64,000 nucleotides of DNA, from NCBI GenBank assembly GCA_038531945.1, contig JBCBBH010000002.1, positions 558,001 through 622,000 of the forward strand, read 5' to 3'. The notes beneath the pieces were generated by a model, which saw only the letters and a list, made by a program, of their open reading frames with translations, was not told where the DNA came from and ran no database searches. Positions 41,484 through 50,942 of this stretch are shown in pieces. The position numbers and the translations under genes were made by a program. The stretch comes from CALBPI01 sp038531945. GTDB lineage: Bacteria > Pseudomonadota > Gammaproteobacteria > Steroidobacterales > Woeseiaceae. Each line of letters starts with the position of its first letter. The stretch's first letter is position 1.

Positions 41484-44400
41484 ATGTTTGCACAAGTTTT
41501 TGCGTTTGAACTGCGTTATCAGTTCCGCAACCCTGTGTTTTGGGTTGTGTCTGTCATCTTCTTTTTACTCACCTTCGGTGCCGCGACGTCGACCAATATT
41601 CAGATTGGTGGCGGTGGCAATGTTCATGCGAACAGTCCCGCGGCGCTTGCTGAAACCATGATCATCCTGACGATCTTCTTCATGTTCGTCACCACCGCAT
41701 TCGTCGCCAATGTGATTGTTCGCGATGATGAAAGCGGCTTCGGACCGATGGTCCGTTCGACGCGCGTGAGCAAGTTCGATTATTTGATCGGACGATTCAC
41801 AGGTGCGTTTGCAATCTCGGCGATTGCGTTTCTTTCTGTACCGCTGGCGATTTGGCTTGGATCAAAAATGCCTTGGATTGATCCGGAGACACTCGGACCG
41901 AATGTGTTCGGACAGTATGCTTATGCCTACTTTCTGCTCGCACTACCTGGGATTTTTCTAACGTCATCATTGTTTTTCGCAGTCGCCACGGCAACCCGTT
42001 CGATGATGGGAAGCTACATCGGCGTGGTCGTTTTTCTGGTGCTCTATCTGGTGTTCGGAGCTCTGACTGAGTTCGATCCGGATATGATGGTGTTTGCGGC
42101 CTATGCTGAGCCTTTCGGCGGCGGCGCGTATGAGTATCTGACGCGGTACTGGACCGCTTCGGAAAGCAACACGCAGATGGCCCCATTCTTTGGGATTCTG
42201 GGTGTCAATCGACTGATCTGGTTCGCCGTATCATTGCTCGCTTTGGCTTATGCGTACCAGCGATACCAATTCGCCGAACGTGGATTGTCGCGTCGCCAGA
42301 TCGACAAACAAACGAGAGCCGCCAACCGCTTGGCAAGGCAGACGCCGACTCTGGTCGACTCACTCCCGAATCCCTCCGCTTCAGGGCAGTCGTGGGCGAG
42401 ACTCCTGGTTCGCGTTCGTTTCGAGATGCAGCAAGTATTTCGCAGTCCGGCCTTTTTGATTCTGATGTTGGTTGGGCTCTTCAATGCGGTCGCTGCACTG
42501 TTTTTTGTCAACGAGCTGTACGGCACTGCCGCGTATCCGATGACCTTCTATGTCATCGATATCCTCCAAGGCACCTTTACGATCATTCCTGTGATCGTTG
42601 CGATTTTCTACGGTGGTGAATTGGTGTGGCGTGATCGCGAGCGCAAGATGCACGAGTTGATCGATGCGTCCCCAATTCCGAACTGGGCATTCATGGTGCC
42701 GAAATCACTCGCAGTGGTCGGTGTGTTGTTTGCCGCGTTGGTGATATCCGTCATCGCCGCGATGTTGGTGCAACTGCTTCGCGGCTATGCAGATTTTGAA
42801 TTTGGCAAGTACTTCGCGTGGTACATCCTCCCGTTGACGGTAGAGATGGCGCAGCTCGGTATCCTGTCGGTGTTCGTGCAAGCGCTCAGCCCAAATAAGT
42901 ATGTGGGTTGGGCGATCATGATGCTGTATCTGGTTGCCACCATCACGTTCAACGTGATCGATCTGAACCACCCATTGTATTTGTTTGGCGCCGGAATCAG
43001 CGTGCCGCTGTCTGATATCAACGGTACCGCGGTGAGTGCAGACGGTGCCTGGTGGGTGCGGCTGTATTGGGGCGCCTTCAGTGTGATGTTGGCCGTTGCG
43101 GCACATTGGTTATGGCGTCGCGGGACGGCGGTGACGATACGGTCCTCGCTACGGCAGGTTCCTCGACGTCTGCGCAGCGCCTCGGGTGCTGTGATGGTGG
43201 CAGCATTCGCTGTGTTCGTCGGTAGTGGCGCCTTTATTTACAAGAACACAAACGTCTTGAACGAGTACGTCACCGGCGACGAGCGCGAGCGCCAATTAGC
43301 CGAGTACGAAAAGAAGTATCTGCAATACGAAACCATCAAACAGCCATCGCTTACCGACATCACGCTCAACGTGGATCTCTATCCGAGCGAACGTCGCCTG
43401 GAGGTGAACGGCAGTGTGCAGATGATCAACGACACCGGAGCGCCGGTTGAAGTCCTGCATGTTCGATTCGATGACGCTTATGTTGAAGTGAAGTCCATTG
43501 AAGTGCCGGGCGCGACGCTTGAGATGCACGATGAGGCGATGAAGTACCGTATCTATCGACTGGACTCGCCGATGCAACCCGGTGAGCGAGCCAGCTTGAC
43601 GTTCGACACGCTTCGCGAGCAACAGGGATTTCGTGCGTCGGAAAACGACACGCGTTTGGTGCACAACGGGACGTTCCTGAACAACTCCGAGTTCATGCCG
43701 CAGTTGGGCATGAGCCGATCGGGTTTGCTATCGGATCGCGCGACGCGCCGGAAGTACGATTTGCCAGCGGAGTTGCGGATGCCGACTCTGGAGGACGAGA
43801 GCGCGCGCGAGCAGAACTACGTCAATAACGTGGATTGGGTGATGTCGGATATCACGCTCTCGACCGATGCAGACCAGGAGCCGATTGCGCCCGGAAGTCG
43901 CGTGTCGGATGAGGTGATCGGCGATCGCCGGGTGGCGCGGTTCATTTCATCGTCACCAATTCTTGGATTTTTCTCGGTGCAGTCAGCGCGGTATGAAGTG
44001 GCGAAGCGCTCCGATGACGGAGTGGATATTGAGGTCTATTACCACCCGACGCACGACTACAACATCGACGCCATGCTCGATGCATCTGTCGCGTCGCTCC
44101 GCTATTTCAAGGACAACTTCGGCCCTTATCAATTCGACCATGCGCGCATTACGGAGTTTCCTGGCTACGCCAATTTCGCGCAGGCCTTCCCCGGCACAAT
44201 TCCGTACTCGGAGCGATTAGGCTTTATCGCCGACCTGCGTAACCCCGAGGACATCGACTACGTTACGTATGTCACGGCGCACGAGTTAGGGCATCAATGG
44301 TGGGCGCACCAGCTGATTAGTGCGAATCAACAAGGCGGCACGATGGTGATCGAGTCGATGGCGCAGTATTCAGCTTTGATGGTCATGCAGTCAATGTTTG

Positions 44401-45074
44401 GCAAAGACAAGCTTCGTCGATTCTTGAAATACGAGCTGGACAGCTATCTCAACGCACGGGGTAGTGAGGTCATCGAAGAGCTGCCATTGAATCGAGTGGA
44501 GAATCAGGGGTACATCCACTACCGCAAAGGTGCTGTTGTGATGTATCTACTACAGGATCGACTGGGCGAAGCGCGCGTGAACTCGATGCTCGCGGAGTTA
44601 TTGGATCGCTATCGGTTCAAGAGTCAGCCGTATGCAACCTCAACCGACTTGGTGGACGGCTACAAATCATTGGCACGTAATGACCAGGAACGCCAGTTGA
44701 TCACAGACCTCCTTGAGAACATCACGGTGTATGACCTGAAGGCGGACACTGCGACCGTCACCGAACGCGAAGACGGAAAGTTCGAAACGACACTGGTCGT
44801 TGAGGCCGCGAAGTTCTATGCAGACGGTGAGGGACTGGAGACGGAAGCGTCACTTGACGACAATATCGATGTTGGGTTGTTCGCGAGTCGGCCTGGTCTT
44901 GAGGCTTTCGGCGCAGCGGATGTCATCGAGTTCTCTCGACGTCCGGTTTCGGATGGGCGTCAGGAGATCGTGTTGGTGACCGATCAGAAACCAGCTTATG
45001 CGGGGGTAGATCCGTATAACAAGTACATCGACCGTAACAGCGACGACAACGTCATTGCCGTAGACAGCCTCTAA
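41484..45074 (+). CDS. ABC permease fused to an M1 aminopeptidase domain
   Basis: 1196 residues. The first ~590 residues are two ABC-2-type permease modules of six or so helices each. A periplasmic M1 peptidase-like domain follows: a beta N-domain (LNVDLYPSERRLEVNGSVQM) and a catalytic part with the zinc motif HELGHQWWAH (about residue 932) and a downstream Glu in VIESMAQY. The GAMEN exopeptidase motif is replaced by GYANFAQAF, as in this fusion family. The protein probably exports and trims, or senses, a peptide (inference); substrates are unknown. Confidence 0.88.
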   Translation: MFAQVFAFELRYQFRNPVFWVVSVIFFLLTFGAATSTNIQIGGGGNVHANSPAALAETMIILTIFFMFVTTAFVANVIVRDDESGFGPMVRSTRVSKFDYLIGRFTGAFAISAIAFLSVPLAIWLGSKMPWIDPETLGPNVFGQYAYAYFLLALPGIFLTSSLFFAVATATRSMMGSYIGVVVFLVLYLVFGALTEFDPDMMVFAAYAEPFGGGAYEYLTRYWTASESNTQMAPFFGILGVNRLIWFAVSLLALAYAYQRYQFAERGLSRRQIDKQTRAANRLARQTPTLVDSLPNPSASGQSWARLLVRVRFEMQQVFRSPAFLILMLVGLFNAVAALFFVNELYGTAAYPMTFYVIDILQGTFTIIPVIVAIFYGGELVWRDRERKMHELIDASPIPNWAFMVPKSLAVVGVLFAALVISVIAAMLVQLLRGYADFEFGKYFAWYILPLTVEMAQLGILSVFVQALSPNKYVGWAIMMLYLVATITFNVIDLNHPLYLFGAGISVPLSDINGTAVSADGAWWVRLYWGAFSVMLAVAAHWLWRRGTAVTIRSSLRQVPRRLRSASGAVMVAAFAVFVGSGAFIYKNTNVLNEYVTGDERERQLAEYEKKYLQYETIKQPSLTDITLNVDLYPSERRLEVNGSVQMINDTGAPVEVLHVRFDDAYVEVKSIEVPGATLEMHDEAMKYRIYRLDSPMQPGERASLTFDTLREQQGFRASENDTRLVHNGTFLNNSEFMPQLGMSRSGLLSDRATRRKYDLPAELRMPTLEDESAREQNYVNNVDWVMSDITLSTDADQEPIAPGSRVSDEVIGDRRVARFISSSPILGFFSVQSARYEVAKRSDDGVDIEVYYHPTHDYNIDAMLDASVASLRYFKDNFGPYQFDHARITEFPGYANFAQAFPGTIPYSERLGFIADLRNPEDIDYVTYVTAHELGHQWWAHQLISANQQGGTMVIESMAQYSALMVMQSMFGKDKLRRFLKYELDSYLNARGSEVIEELPLNRVENQGYIHYRKGAVVMYLLQDRLGEARVNSMLAELLDRYRFKSQPYATSTDLVDGYKSLARNDQERQLITDLLENITVYDLKADTATVTEREDGKFETTLVVEAAKFYADGEGLETEASLDDNIDVGLFASRPGLEAFGAADVIEFSRRPVSDGRQEIVLVTDQKPAYAGVDPYNKYIDRNSDDNVIAVDSL

Positions 45075-45138
45075 GGTCTGGCGAGCGGTCGCGATGCTCC
45101 TGTGCGATGATTGACGGATAGCGCACAAGGAGCATCGT

Positions 45139-45804
45139 ATGTCCCGTCACATCGTGAAATTCGCGATTGGTCTGCTCGGTTGTATGTTAATCGCAACGGC
45201 TGGCGCACAGTCGGGCGACCAATCGGCAGAGGCGCAGTCAGGTATCGTCACGATTACAATCGACGGCGCGGATCAGGTGCCTGCTGAATTGGCGATTGCG
45301 GTCACTCGTTTGGCAGATGCGATCGATGACCTTCGTCAAAACGGCATGAACCTGTCGCCGGATGAGATCAAAGAGATTGACCGAGTGTTGAATACGCTCG
45401 TCGTGCTGATCGAATCCACTGGCGAAAGAGCCGATCAGATAGACGAGGCCATTCGCAACGCTGAGGAGCCGTTGGTCGCGTTGACCAATCGGTTAGTTGC
45501 GCGCGTCGACACTGCGCTGGTGTCCCCGGCTTTGACTCGAGCCGAAGATACGGTCGAACGTTTGGAGCAAGCTACGAGCAAAGCGCGGAAGACCGCAGTG
45601 TTCATTTTGTTGGTAATTGTCGCTGTCGTGATCGGAATTTTGATCTGGACAGGCCGCCAACTCTCGCAGTTTTTCAACGTGATTCGACGAATCAGTGATG
45701 GTCACATCATCGTGCCGCGATCAGAGTGGGAGGCGAGGGCGCCTGTCTCTCCATCGGCCGACACCACGGTCACAGAGCCTGATGCGAGTTGGAGTAACGA
45801 TTAG
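45139..45804 (+). CDS. Exported coiled-coil protein with one membrane helix
   Basis: 221 residues. Signal peptide (LLGCMLIATAGAQ), a helical coiled-coil region about 45-145, a membrane helix about 152-172 and a cytosolic tail. Unknown. It follows the ABC pair on the same strand and may belong to it. Confidence 0.58.
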   Translation: MSRHIVKFAIGLLGCMLIATAGAQSGDQSAEAQSGIVTITIDGADQVPAELAIAVTRLADAIDDLRQNGMNLSPDEIKEIDRVLNTLVVLIESTGERADQIDEAIRNAEEPLVALTNRLVARVDTALVSPALTRAEDTVERLEQATSKARKTAVFILLVIVAVVIGILIWTGRQLSQFFNVIRRISDGHIIVPRSEWEARAPVSPSADTTVTEPDASWSND

Positions 45805-45929
45805 CACGGATGGCTCCAAATCGGTACGCTGCTCATGTGTTTATGAATCGTATCGATGGCCTGGATGTGTGTAGCCAACCCCAACTGTCCATTTCGGAGC
45901 GACCAACGGGTGATCTCCGGTGGTACTGC

Positions 45930-46352
45930 GTGATTAAGGGTTCGTGCAATTGTGGTGCAGTGACGTATACGGCTGATGTCGAAGCGACCGATGTCTATGT
46001 TTGCCACTGTTCAATCTGTCGCCGATTTTCTGGGGCACAGGGCATGGCGGTGACGGTCGTGGAAAATCAGAGCTTCCGTTGGACCTCTGATACCGACTCT
46101 ATAGCTGTGTGGGACAAACCGGGTCACGACTGGCAGGCGAACTTTTGTTCGGTATGTGGTTCTGCGGTTCCGGGCAGAAATGACGAAGCACGAATGTTTA
46201 TTCCTGTGGGTTCTATCATCGAAGGCGGTGATCGACTGACCGTGGTGCACCACATCTATGTGGATTCGAAAGCTTCATGGGATACGTGGGATGATGACGG
46301 GCAACAGCATCCCGAGGCATTCGGTTCTGGCGAACCAGGGAGGGAGTTATGA
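45930..46352 (+). CDS. GFA/CENP-V-family zinc protein
   Basis: 140 residues from GTG 45930. Zinc-binding cysteines in GSCNCGAVTY, VCHCSICRRFSG and FCSVCGSAV match the GFA domain. These proteins are often annotated as glutathione-dependent formaldehyde-activating enzymes, but most have unknown activity. The ATG of the next gene overlaps its stop by four bases. Confidence 0.8.
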   Translation: MIKGSCNCGAVTYTADVEATDVYVCHCSICRRFSGAQGMAVTVVENQSFRWTSDTDSIAVWDKPGHDWQANFCSVCGSAVPGRNDEARMFIPVGSIIEGGDRLTVVHHIYVDSKASWDTWDDDGQQHPEAFGSGEPGREL

Positions 46353-46741
46353 AATTCGGATACACGATCGTGTACGTACCCGACGTCACGAAATCTGTCG
46401 AGTTTTTTGAGCAGGCGTTTGGACTAGCAAGAAGATTCGTCCACGAATCGGGCGACTATGGCGAATTGGAAACCGGAGACACCACCTTAGCGTTTGCCGC
46501 GATCTCACTGAGCGCCACCAATTTACCGGAAGGGGTGCTTGCGCCCGTTGCGTCGGATCTTCCCGTCGGCATCGAAATCGCACTCGTGACGGATGATGTG
46601 CAGGGGGCGTGCGTCAGTGCGGCGGATCGAGGCGCGGAAGTCTTGGCCGCGCCAGCGCAGAAGCCGTGGGGTCAGACAGTCGCCTACGTGAGGTGTCCGG
46701 ATGGCACGTTGGTCGAGCTGTGTACGCCGATATCCAGCTAG
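46349..46741 (+). CDS. VOC/glyoxalase-like protein
   Basis: 130 residues: VYVPDVTKSVEFFEQAFGL and CPDGTLVELCTPI give the single-VOC pattern. Coupled to the GFA gene. Ligand unknown. Confidence 0.75.
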   Translation: MKFGYTIVYVPDVTKSVEFFEQAFGLARRFVHESGDYGELETGDTTLAFAAISLSATNLPEGVLAPVASDLPVGIEIALVTDDVQGACVSAADRGAEVLAAPAQKPWGQTVAYVRCPDGTLVELCTPISS

Positions 46742-46791
46742 AGTCTGCTGAGCAATCACTATGTATGTAGGGATCAAAGGGCGATAAAGAG

Positions 46792-47163
46792 ATGAGTGTG
46801 AGCTATCAAGCGATCAATCTTGAAAACAAACTGAGTCAGTTCGACGATCATTGGCAGCCACGAGTCGTTGCTGAGATGAACGACTATCAGTTCAAAGTCG
46901 TGAAGTTGCAGGGTGAGTTCGTTTGGCATCAGCACGACGATACCGATGAGGCATTCCTAGTGCTTGCCGGTCAGCTGAGAATTGATTTTCGCGATGGAGC
47001 CGTCACTCTCGGGCCAAGAGAGATGTTTGTTGTGCCGAGAGGTGTCGAGCACAAACCTTACGCAGAGCGAGAAACGGAGGTCATGTTGATCGAGCCTGGC
47101 GGCGTGATCAACACGGGCGACCAGATTAGCGAGCGAACGGCCGAGAACGATATCTGGGTCTAG
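46792..47163 (+). CDS. Cupin-domain protein
   Basis: 123 residues. Cupin motif 1 FVWHQHDDTDEAFLVLAG and motif 2 VPRGVEHKPYAERET carry the metal-binding His, Glu and His. Small single-domain cupin; ligand unknown. Confidence 0.82.
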   Translation: MSVSYQAINLENKLSQFDDHWQPRVVAEMNDYQFKVVKLQGEFVWHQHDDTDEAFLVLAGQLRIDFRDGAVTLGPREMFVVPRGVEHKPYAERETEVMLIEPGGVINTGDQISERTAENDIWV

Positions 47164-47170
47164 AGGTAGC

Positions 47171-47515
47171 GTGTCGGTGGACAGATTGTTTGTATACGGC
47201 ACTTTGGCGCCAGGGCGTGCGAACTCGCATATTCTCGCGGATGTTTCCGGAGATTGGATTCCGGCCGGTGTCCGTGGGCATTTGAAGCCGGAAGGGTGGG
47301 GTGCGGATCTCGGCTATCCAGCCATGATCCCGGATGCTTCAGCACCGCTGATCGAAGGGTTCATTTTTGAGTCGGATCAACTTCACGAGCATTGGGCGCG
47401 GTTGGACGAGTTTGAGGGTGACGCATATTGTCGAGTGCAAGTCACGGCGCGGCTGTCGACGGGTGCGTCGGTTTCGGCATACGTCTATGCACTAGCCACG
47501 CCGGAGAATCGCTAG
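47171..47515 (+). CDS. Gamma-glutamylcyclotransferase-like (AIG2) protein
   Basis: 114 residues from GTG 47171. Start RLFVYGTLAPGRANS is the substrate loop of the GGCT/AIG2 fold, and the catalytic-type Glu lies in LDEFEGDAY. Substrate unknown. Confidence 0.8.
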   Translation: MSVDRLFVYGTLAPGRANSHILADVSGDWIPAGVRGHLKPEGWGADLGYPAMIPDASAPLIEGFIFESDQLHEHWARLDEFEGDAYCRVQVTARLSTGASVSAYVYALATPENR

Positions 47516-47573
47516 CGCCCCAGATTCTGGCCGGGTAGTCTATTCCGTCAGTCAGGGCAGAGGGATTCAGAAC

Positions 47574-47921
47574 ATGGCAACACCGATCGTTTTTTTTGAT
47601 CTTGCTGGCGAGGACGTTGCAGGGCTCAAGGCGTTCTACGGGAAAGTCTTTAGTTGGGAGTCGGATGCGCAGCACCAGTTCGCCGTGCCGGTGGAAACCC
47701 CGGTGCATGCGGCGTTCCGCCAAGACCCGACAGAAATGCGGCTCTACATGGGCGTGGATGATGTTGCTGAAGTTTTGAGAATGGTCGAGTCGCACGGCGG
47801 TAGTGTCGATGCGCCACGCTTCGAAGTTCCCGGAGTTGTTGTACTCGGTTTGTTTCGAGATCCGGCCGGAAATCCGATGGGTCTTGTGGAGATGGATGGG
47901 CAGCAGCCGAAAGTGCCTTAG
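47574..47921 (+). CDS. VOC/glyoxalase-like protein
   Basis: 115 residues: IVFFDLAGEDVAGLKAFYGKVFSWE and RDPAGNPMGLVEM. Single VOC domain; ligand unknown. Confidence 0.72.
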   Translation: MATPIVFFDLAGEDVAGLKAFYGKVFSWESDAQHQFAVPVETPVHAAFRQDPTEMRLYMGVDDVAEVLRMVESHGGSVDAPRFEVPGVVVLGLFRDPAGNPMGLVEMDGQQPKVP

Positions 47922-47964
47922 GGGCGAATTGCAGTTTTGAATAGGTAGCGCGAGCAGATTTTGT

Positions 47965-48465
47965 ATGACGCCGAATTTTGAAAATTACTCTCTCGAGGAG
48001 CTGTACGAGGCACTCGATACGATTGATCGGTTCAAGTATCCCGATCGGTTGCGCCGTATTGAGTTGTTGATTCAGGAGAGAGCGGAGGCCTACCGCACCG
48101 GCGGCTTTGTGAACGCCGGAGAAGCTCGCGCGGCAGGAATACTGGCGATCAACGCGCGCCGACTGACATCAAAAACCGTCTTCAAAACGGTGTTCTTTGC
48201 TCTTCTGATTGTCTTTGTCATCCTGACGTTGCTCATCGCGATTGCTGCTGGACTTGGTGCTCAGGTAATGCAAGTCAACGGTGCGTATGTGACAGGCGTC
48301 AAGGGTGCGTTAGTGACGCTCGGGCTGGGTCTTGCGTTCAGTTTAATCAATGTGATCGTTCTCAGCCTGTTGGCATGCCTTGGTGCACGACTGCACGCAC
48401 TCATCAGCGATGTTCAGGTCGAGCTGGTCATGGAGCACCAGCGAGATAGTGTGCCGTCCGACTAG
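47965..48465 (+). CDS. Two-helix membrane protein
   Basis: 166 residues. A cytosolic N-terminal helical part resembles the 'EELYEALDTIDRFKYPDR' pattern of some bacterial regulators; two helices lie at about 70-95 and 110-140. Unknown. Confidence 0.52.
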   Translation: MTPNFENYSLEELYEALDTIDRFKYPDRLRRIELLIQERAEAYRTGGFVNAGEARAAGILAINARRLTSKTVFKTVFFALLIVFVILTLLIAIAAGLGAQVMQVNGAYVTGVKGALVTLGLGLAFSLINVIVLSLLACLGARLHALISDVQVELVMEHQRDSVPSD

Positions 48466-48541
48466 CATTAGGTCGCGCTTGGCATCCAATTCGGATTAGC
48501 TGACGAAAAAGTCAACAACTGCCGTTCACAGAGAACCGAGT

Positions 48542-49081
48542 ATGAGATTTTCAAGCCGCTTACCATTTATCGCCCTGACGATAGCGATGCTCGCCGGCTG
48601 CGGCACGACAACGTTCGCACCGATTCGAACCGAGACATCAGTCGACCTCGAACGTTTCATGGGCGATTGGTATGTGATCGCCGCTATTCCAACGTTCATC
48701 GAGAAGCAGGCGTTCAATGCGACGGAGAGCTACGCATTGCGCGAACCGGGTGTCATCGACACGACCTTCTCGTTTCGCAAGGGTGGATTTGACGGCAAGC
48801 AGAAGACCTACACGCCGGTCGGGTTTGTTGGAGACGATGGGTCTAACGCCGTTTGGGGAATGCGGTTTGTATGGCCGTTCAAGGCGGAGTATCGAATCGT
48901 CTACCTGAATAGCGACTACACGCAAACTGTTATCGGGCGCAGCAAGCGAGACTATGTCTGGATCATGGCACGCACTCCGGAGATCCCAAGCGACGACCTG
49001 GAGAACATCAAGGCGATGCTGGTTGCAGAGGGCTATGAACTTCAGAAGTTGCGTATGGTCCCCCACCAGTACGAAAAGTAG
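48542..49081 (+). CDS. Lipocalin (Blc-type outer-membrane lipoprotein)
   Basis: 179 residues. Lipobox IAMLAGCGTT; lipocalin motif GDWYVIAAIP; strands to RTPEIPSDDLENIKAMLVAEGY, the usual bacterial lipocalin ending. Binds small lipids at the outer membrane. Confidence 0.85.
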   Translation: MRFSSRLPFIALTIAMLAGCGTTTFAPIRTETSVDLERFMGDWYVIAAIPTFIEKQAFNATESYALREPGVIDTTFSFRKGGFDGKQKTYTPVGFVGDDGSNAVWGMRFVWPFKAEYRIVYLNSDYTQTVIGRSKRDYVWIMARTPEIPSDDLENIKAMLVAEGYELQKLRMVPHQYEK

Positions 49082-49083
49082 CG

Positions 49084-49884
49084 CTAGCTAGACTGTCGAA
49101 AAAAGCGCTCTGTGTCCTCATCATTGGGATAGAAGGATTCGACACGGATCTCGTCGGTCGTCACGTCCTGGGGTGTGCCAAGGGTAGAGATAACGGAGAA
49201 TAGGCTGAGCCGTATTCCGTGTATATCGAGATCCAACGGTAACACCGGCAGAAGCGGGCTCACGGCCGGCGATTCCAGTGATGCATCGACGAGTTCGAGC
49301 AACTTACTGTATTGCGCCAATCGCTCCTCATCACCCGACGACTCCGCTTCAGCGCGAAGCCTTTGCAGGAAAGCAGAGGCTGCTTGATCGAAGTTTGTGA
49401 TGAAACGCTTGAGCCCGTTCTCATGAAGCGTTAACAGTGCGAGGTTGACTTTGTCGCTGGCGCCCAAATTTTCACTCATTGCTTGGAGATCTCCGACCGC
49501 CGCAAAGAGTCTTGATGCCGCGTCGTTCTGTCTGACGACGTTCCAGAGCCGATCGACCACGATGGATGGGAATGGTTCGTGGTGTTTCAGCATCTGAGTG
49601 ACAGCGCGCAGCACCGGCGCCATATCATCGTCGTCGAGTGCTGATTCCTTGTAGACCGGTGTGAATCCGGCGGATTGCAGCATCAAGTTTCGGGCGCGCA
49701 GGGGTATATCCATGGCTTCGGATAACCGCAGGACCATCGAGCGGCTCGGTTGGCTCTTGCCCCGCTCAAGCCAGCTCACATGCCGTTGGGAGATATCTGC
49801 GCGCAACGATAGCTCGAGTTGTGAGAGTTTTCTTCGTTGTCGCCAGTCGCGGCAAACTTGCGGAAATGCGTATCGATCGACCAT
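49084..49884 (-). CDS. MmyB-like XRE-family transcriptional regulator
   Basis: 266 residues from ATG 49884. XRE helix-turn-helix (DWRQRRKLSQLELSLRADISQRHVSWLERGKSQPSR) followed by the MmyB-like ligand-binding domain (FPSIVVDRLWNVVRQNDAASRLF ... ESFYPNDEDTERFFR). Faces a divergent gene across a palindromic operator, so it likely controls both. An in-frame extension to 50121 is an artefact. Confidence 0.85.
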   Translation of the reverse strand: MVDRYAFPQVCRDWRQRRKLSQLELSLRADISQRHVSWLERGKSQPSRSMVLRLSEAMDIPLRARNLMLQSAGFTPVYKESALDDDDMAPVLRAVTQMLKHHEPFPSIVVDRLWNVVRQNDAASRLFAAVGDLQAMSENLGASDKVNLALLTLHENGLKRFITNFDQAASAFLQRLRAEAESSGDEERLAQYSKLLELVDASLESPAVSPLLPVLPLDLDIHGIRLSLFSVISTLGTPQDVTTDEIRVESFYPNDEDTERFFRQSS

Positions 49885-49933
49885 CAAACCTTCCTTGATC
49901 CACGAACAGGAAACGCGAATTCCGTCGTCATGG

Positions 49934-49954
49934 CAATAACCTCTGAGGTTATTG
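49934..49954. promoter_or_regulatory. Perfect 21-bp palindrome, probable operator
   Basis: CAATAACCTC, one base, GAGGTTATTG: 10-bp arms with no mismatch. It lies 49 bases before the regulator start and 59 before the divergent gene start, placed to control both. Confidence 0.7.
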
Positions 49955-50013
49955 CTGAATGTCAGTATTCGGCCCAGGATTCGGCTATCGAACGAATCTC
50001 CTGGAGTTGCATC

Positions 50014-50307
50014 ATGTCTCGTAAGTCTCTCGCAATTGCAATGCTCGTGCCTTTTCTGGTGTTGACCGCCTACGCAGTATGGAAAGTGGGTTACATCGGT
50101 ATATTCGACTATCACCGCCATAGTCCAGCGGGTTGGCAGGTGTTTACGGATCTTGTGATCGCGCTCGTTCTCGTTTTGTCCTTCATGGTCCCTGAGGCGC
50201 GACGCAAAGGTCGCACCGTCTGGCCATGGGTCTTGATGACTCTGACGCTCGGTTCTATTGGTCCGCTTCTGTTCCTCGCGACCGCCAAGGGGGCTGAGGA
50301 AGCCTAG
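50014..50307 (+). CDS. DUF2834-like small membrane protein
   Basis: 97 residues from ATG 50014 with three helices (about 5-25, 38-58, 68-90). The length and the SFMVPEARRKGRTVWPWVLM pattern resemble DUF2834 proteins. Probably a target of the MmyB-like regulator. Confidence 0.65.
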   Translation: MSRKSLAIAMLVPFLVLTAYAVWKVGYIGIFDYHRHSPAGWQVFTDLVIALVLVLSFMVPEARRKGRTVWPWVLMTLTLGSIGPLLFLATAKGAEEA

Positions 50308-50381
50308 CCTGGATGATCCGACTGGCTTGCAACGAGTGCGACTGTTCGCACGGTTGCTGCGTTTGCGCGATACTCTGAAGG

Positions 50382-50903
50382 ATGGTTATCCGACTAAAGC
50401 CGAAGCGCAAGTTACCGCACACGAGTTTGTTGTTGCGGTTAACTCTGTTAAGCGCGTTATCGATGTCAGGTTGCGCGACAGGGCCCGGTGATTCGCAACC
50501 GCTCAAACCCATCGATTGGCTGTTAGGTGAATGGCGCCAGGATCGTCAAGAGACGGTGCGGTCAGAAACGTGGGTTCGAGCAGCGCCCGGCGTGTACCGA
50601 GGCGTCGGGCAGATGATTGAGCGTGAAAGTGGCGAAGTACGTTTCTCTGAAGCACTTCTGATCTATGAAATCGATGGTGCTGTGACGTACATGGCGCATG
50701 TCGCAGAGAATGATTTGCCGGTGCCGTTCAACATGATCTCTGTCTCTGACACGCGGGCGGTATTCCAAAATACAACGCATGATTTCCCGAAGAAACTCGA
50801 TTATCAGTTGGTCGATGCGTGCCGGCTTACCGTCACCGTCAGCGACGGAGCAGACAATGGGTTCAGTTTGAATTTTCGGAAAGTAAGCCAGTCGTGTTAC
50901 TGA
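50382..50903 (+). CDS. DUF6265 lipoprotein
   Basis: 173 residues. Signal peptide and lipobox SALSMSGCATG. The mature part has IDWLLGEWRQDR, SETWVRAAPGVYRG and HDFPKKLDYQLVD, the DUF6265 lipocalin-like pattern. Unknown function. Confidence 0.7.
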   Translation: MVIRLKPKRKLPHTSLLLRLTLLSALSMSGCATGPGDSQPLKPIDWLLGEWRQDRQETVRSETWVRAAPGVYRGVGQMIERESGEVRFSEALLIYEIDGAVTYMAHVAENDLPVPFNMISVSDTRAVFQNTTHDFPKKLDYQLVDACRLTVTVSDGADNGFSLNFRKVSQSCY

Positions 50904-50942
50904 TGGTCAACGCAGGCGACTGAGCAATCGAGCCGATGGGCG

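Noticed and set aside
49885..50121. N-terminal extension of the MmyB-like regulator
   Set aside because: It would place the palindromic operator inside the coding region; ATG 49884 gives a normal HTH start.
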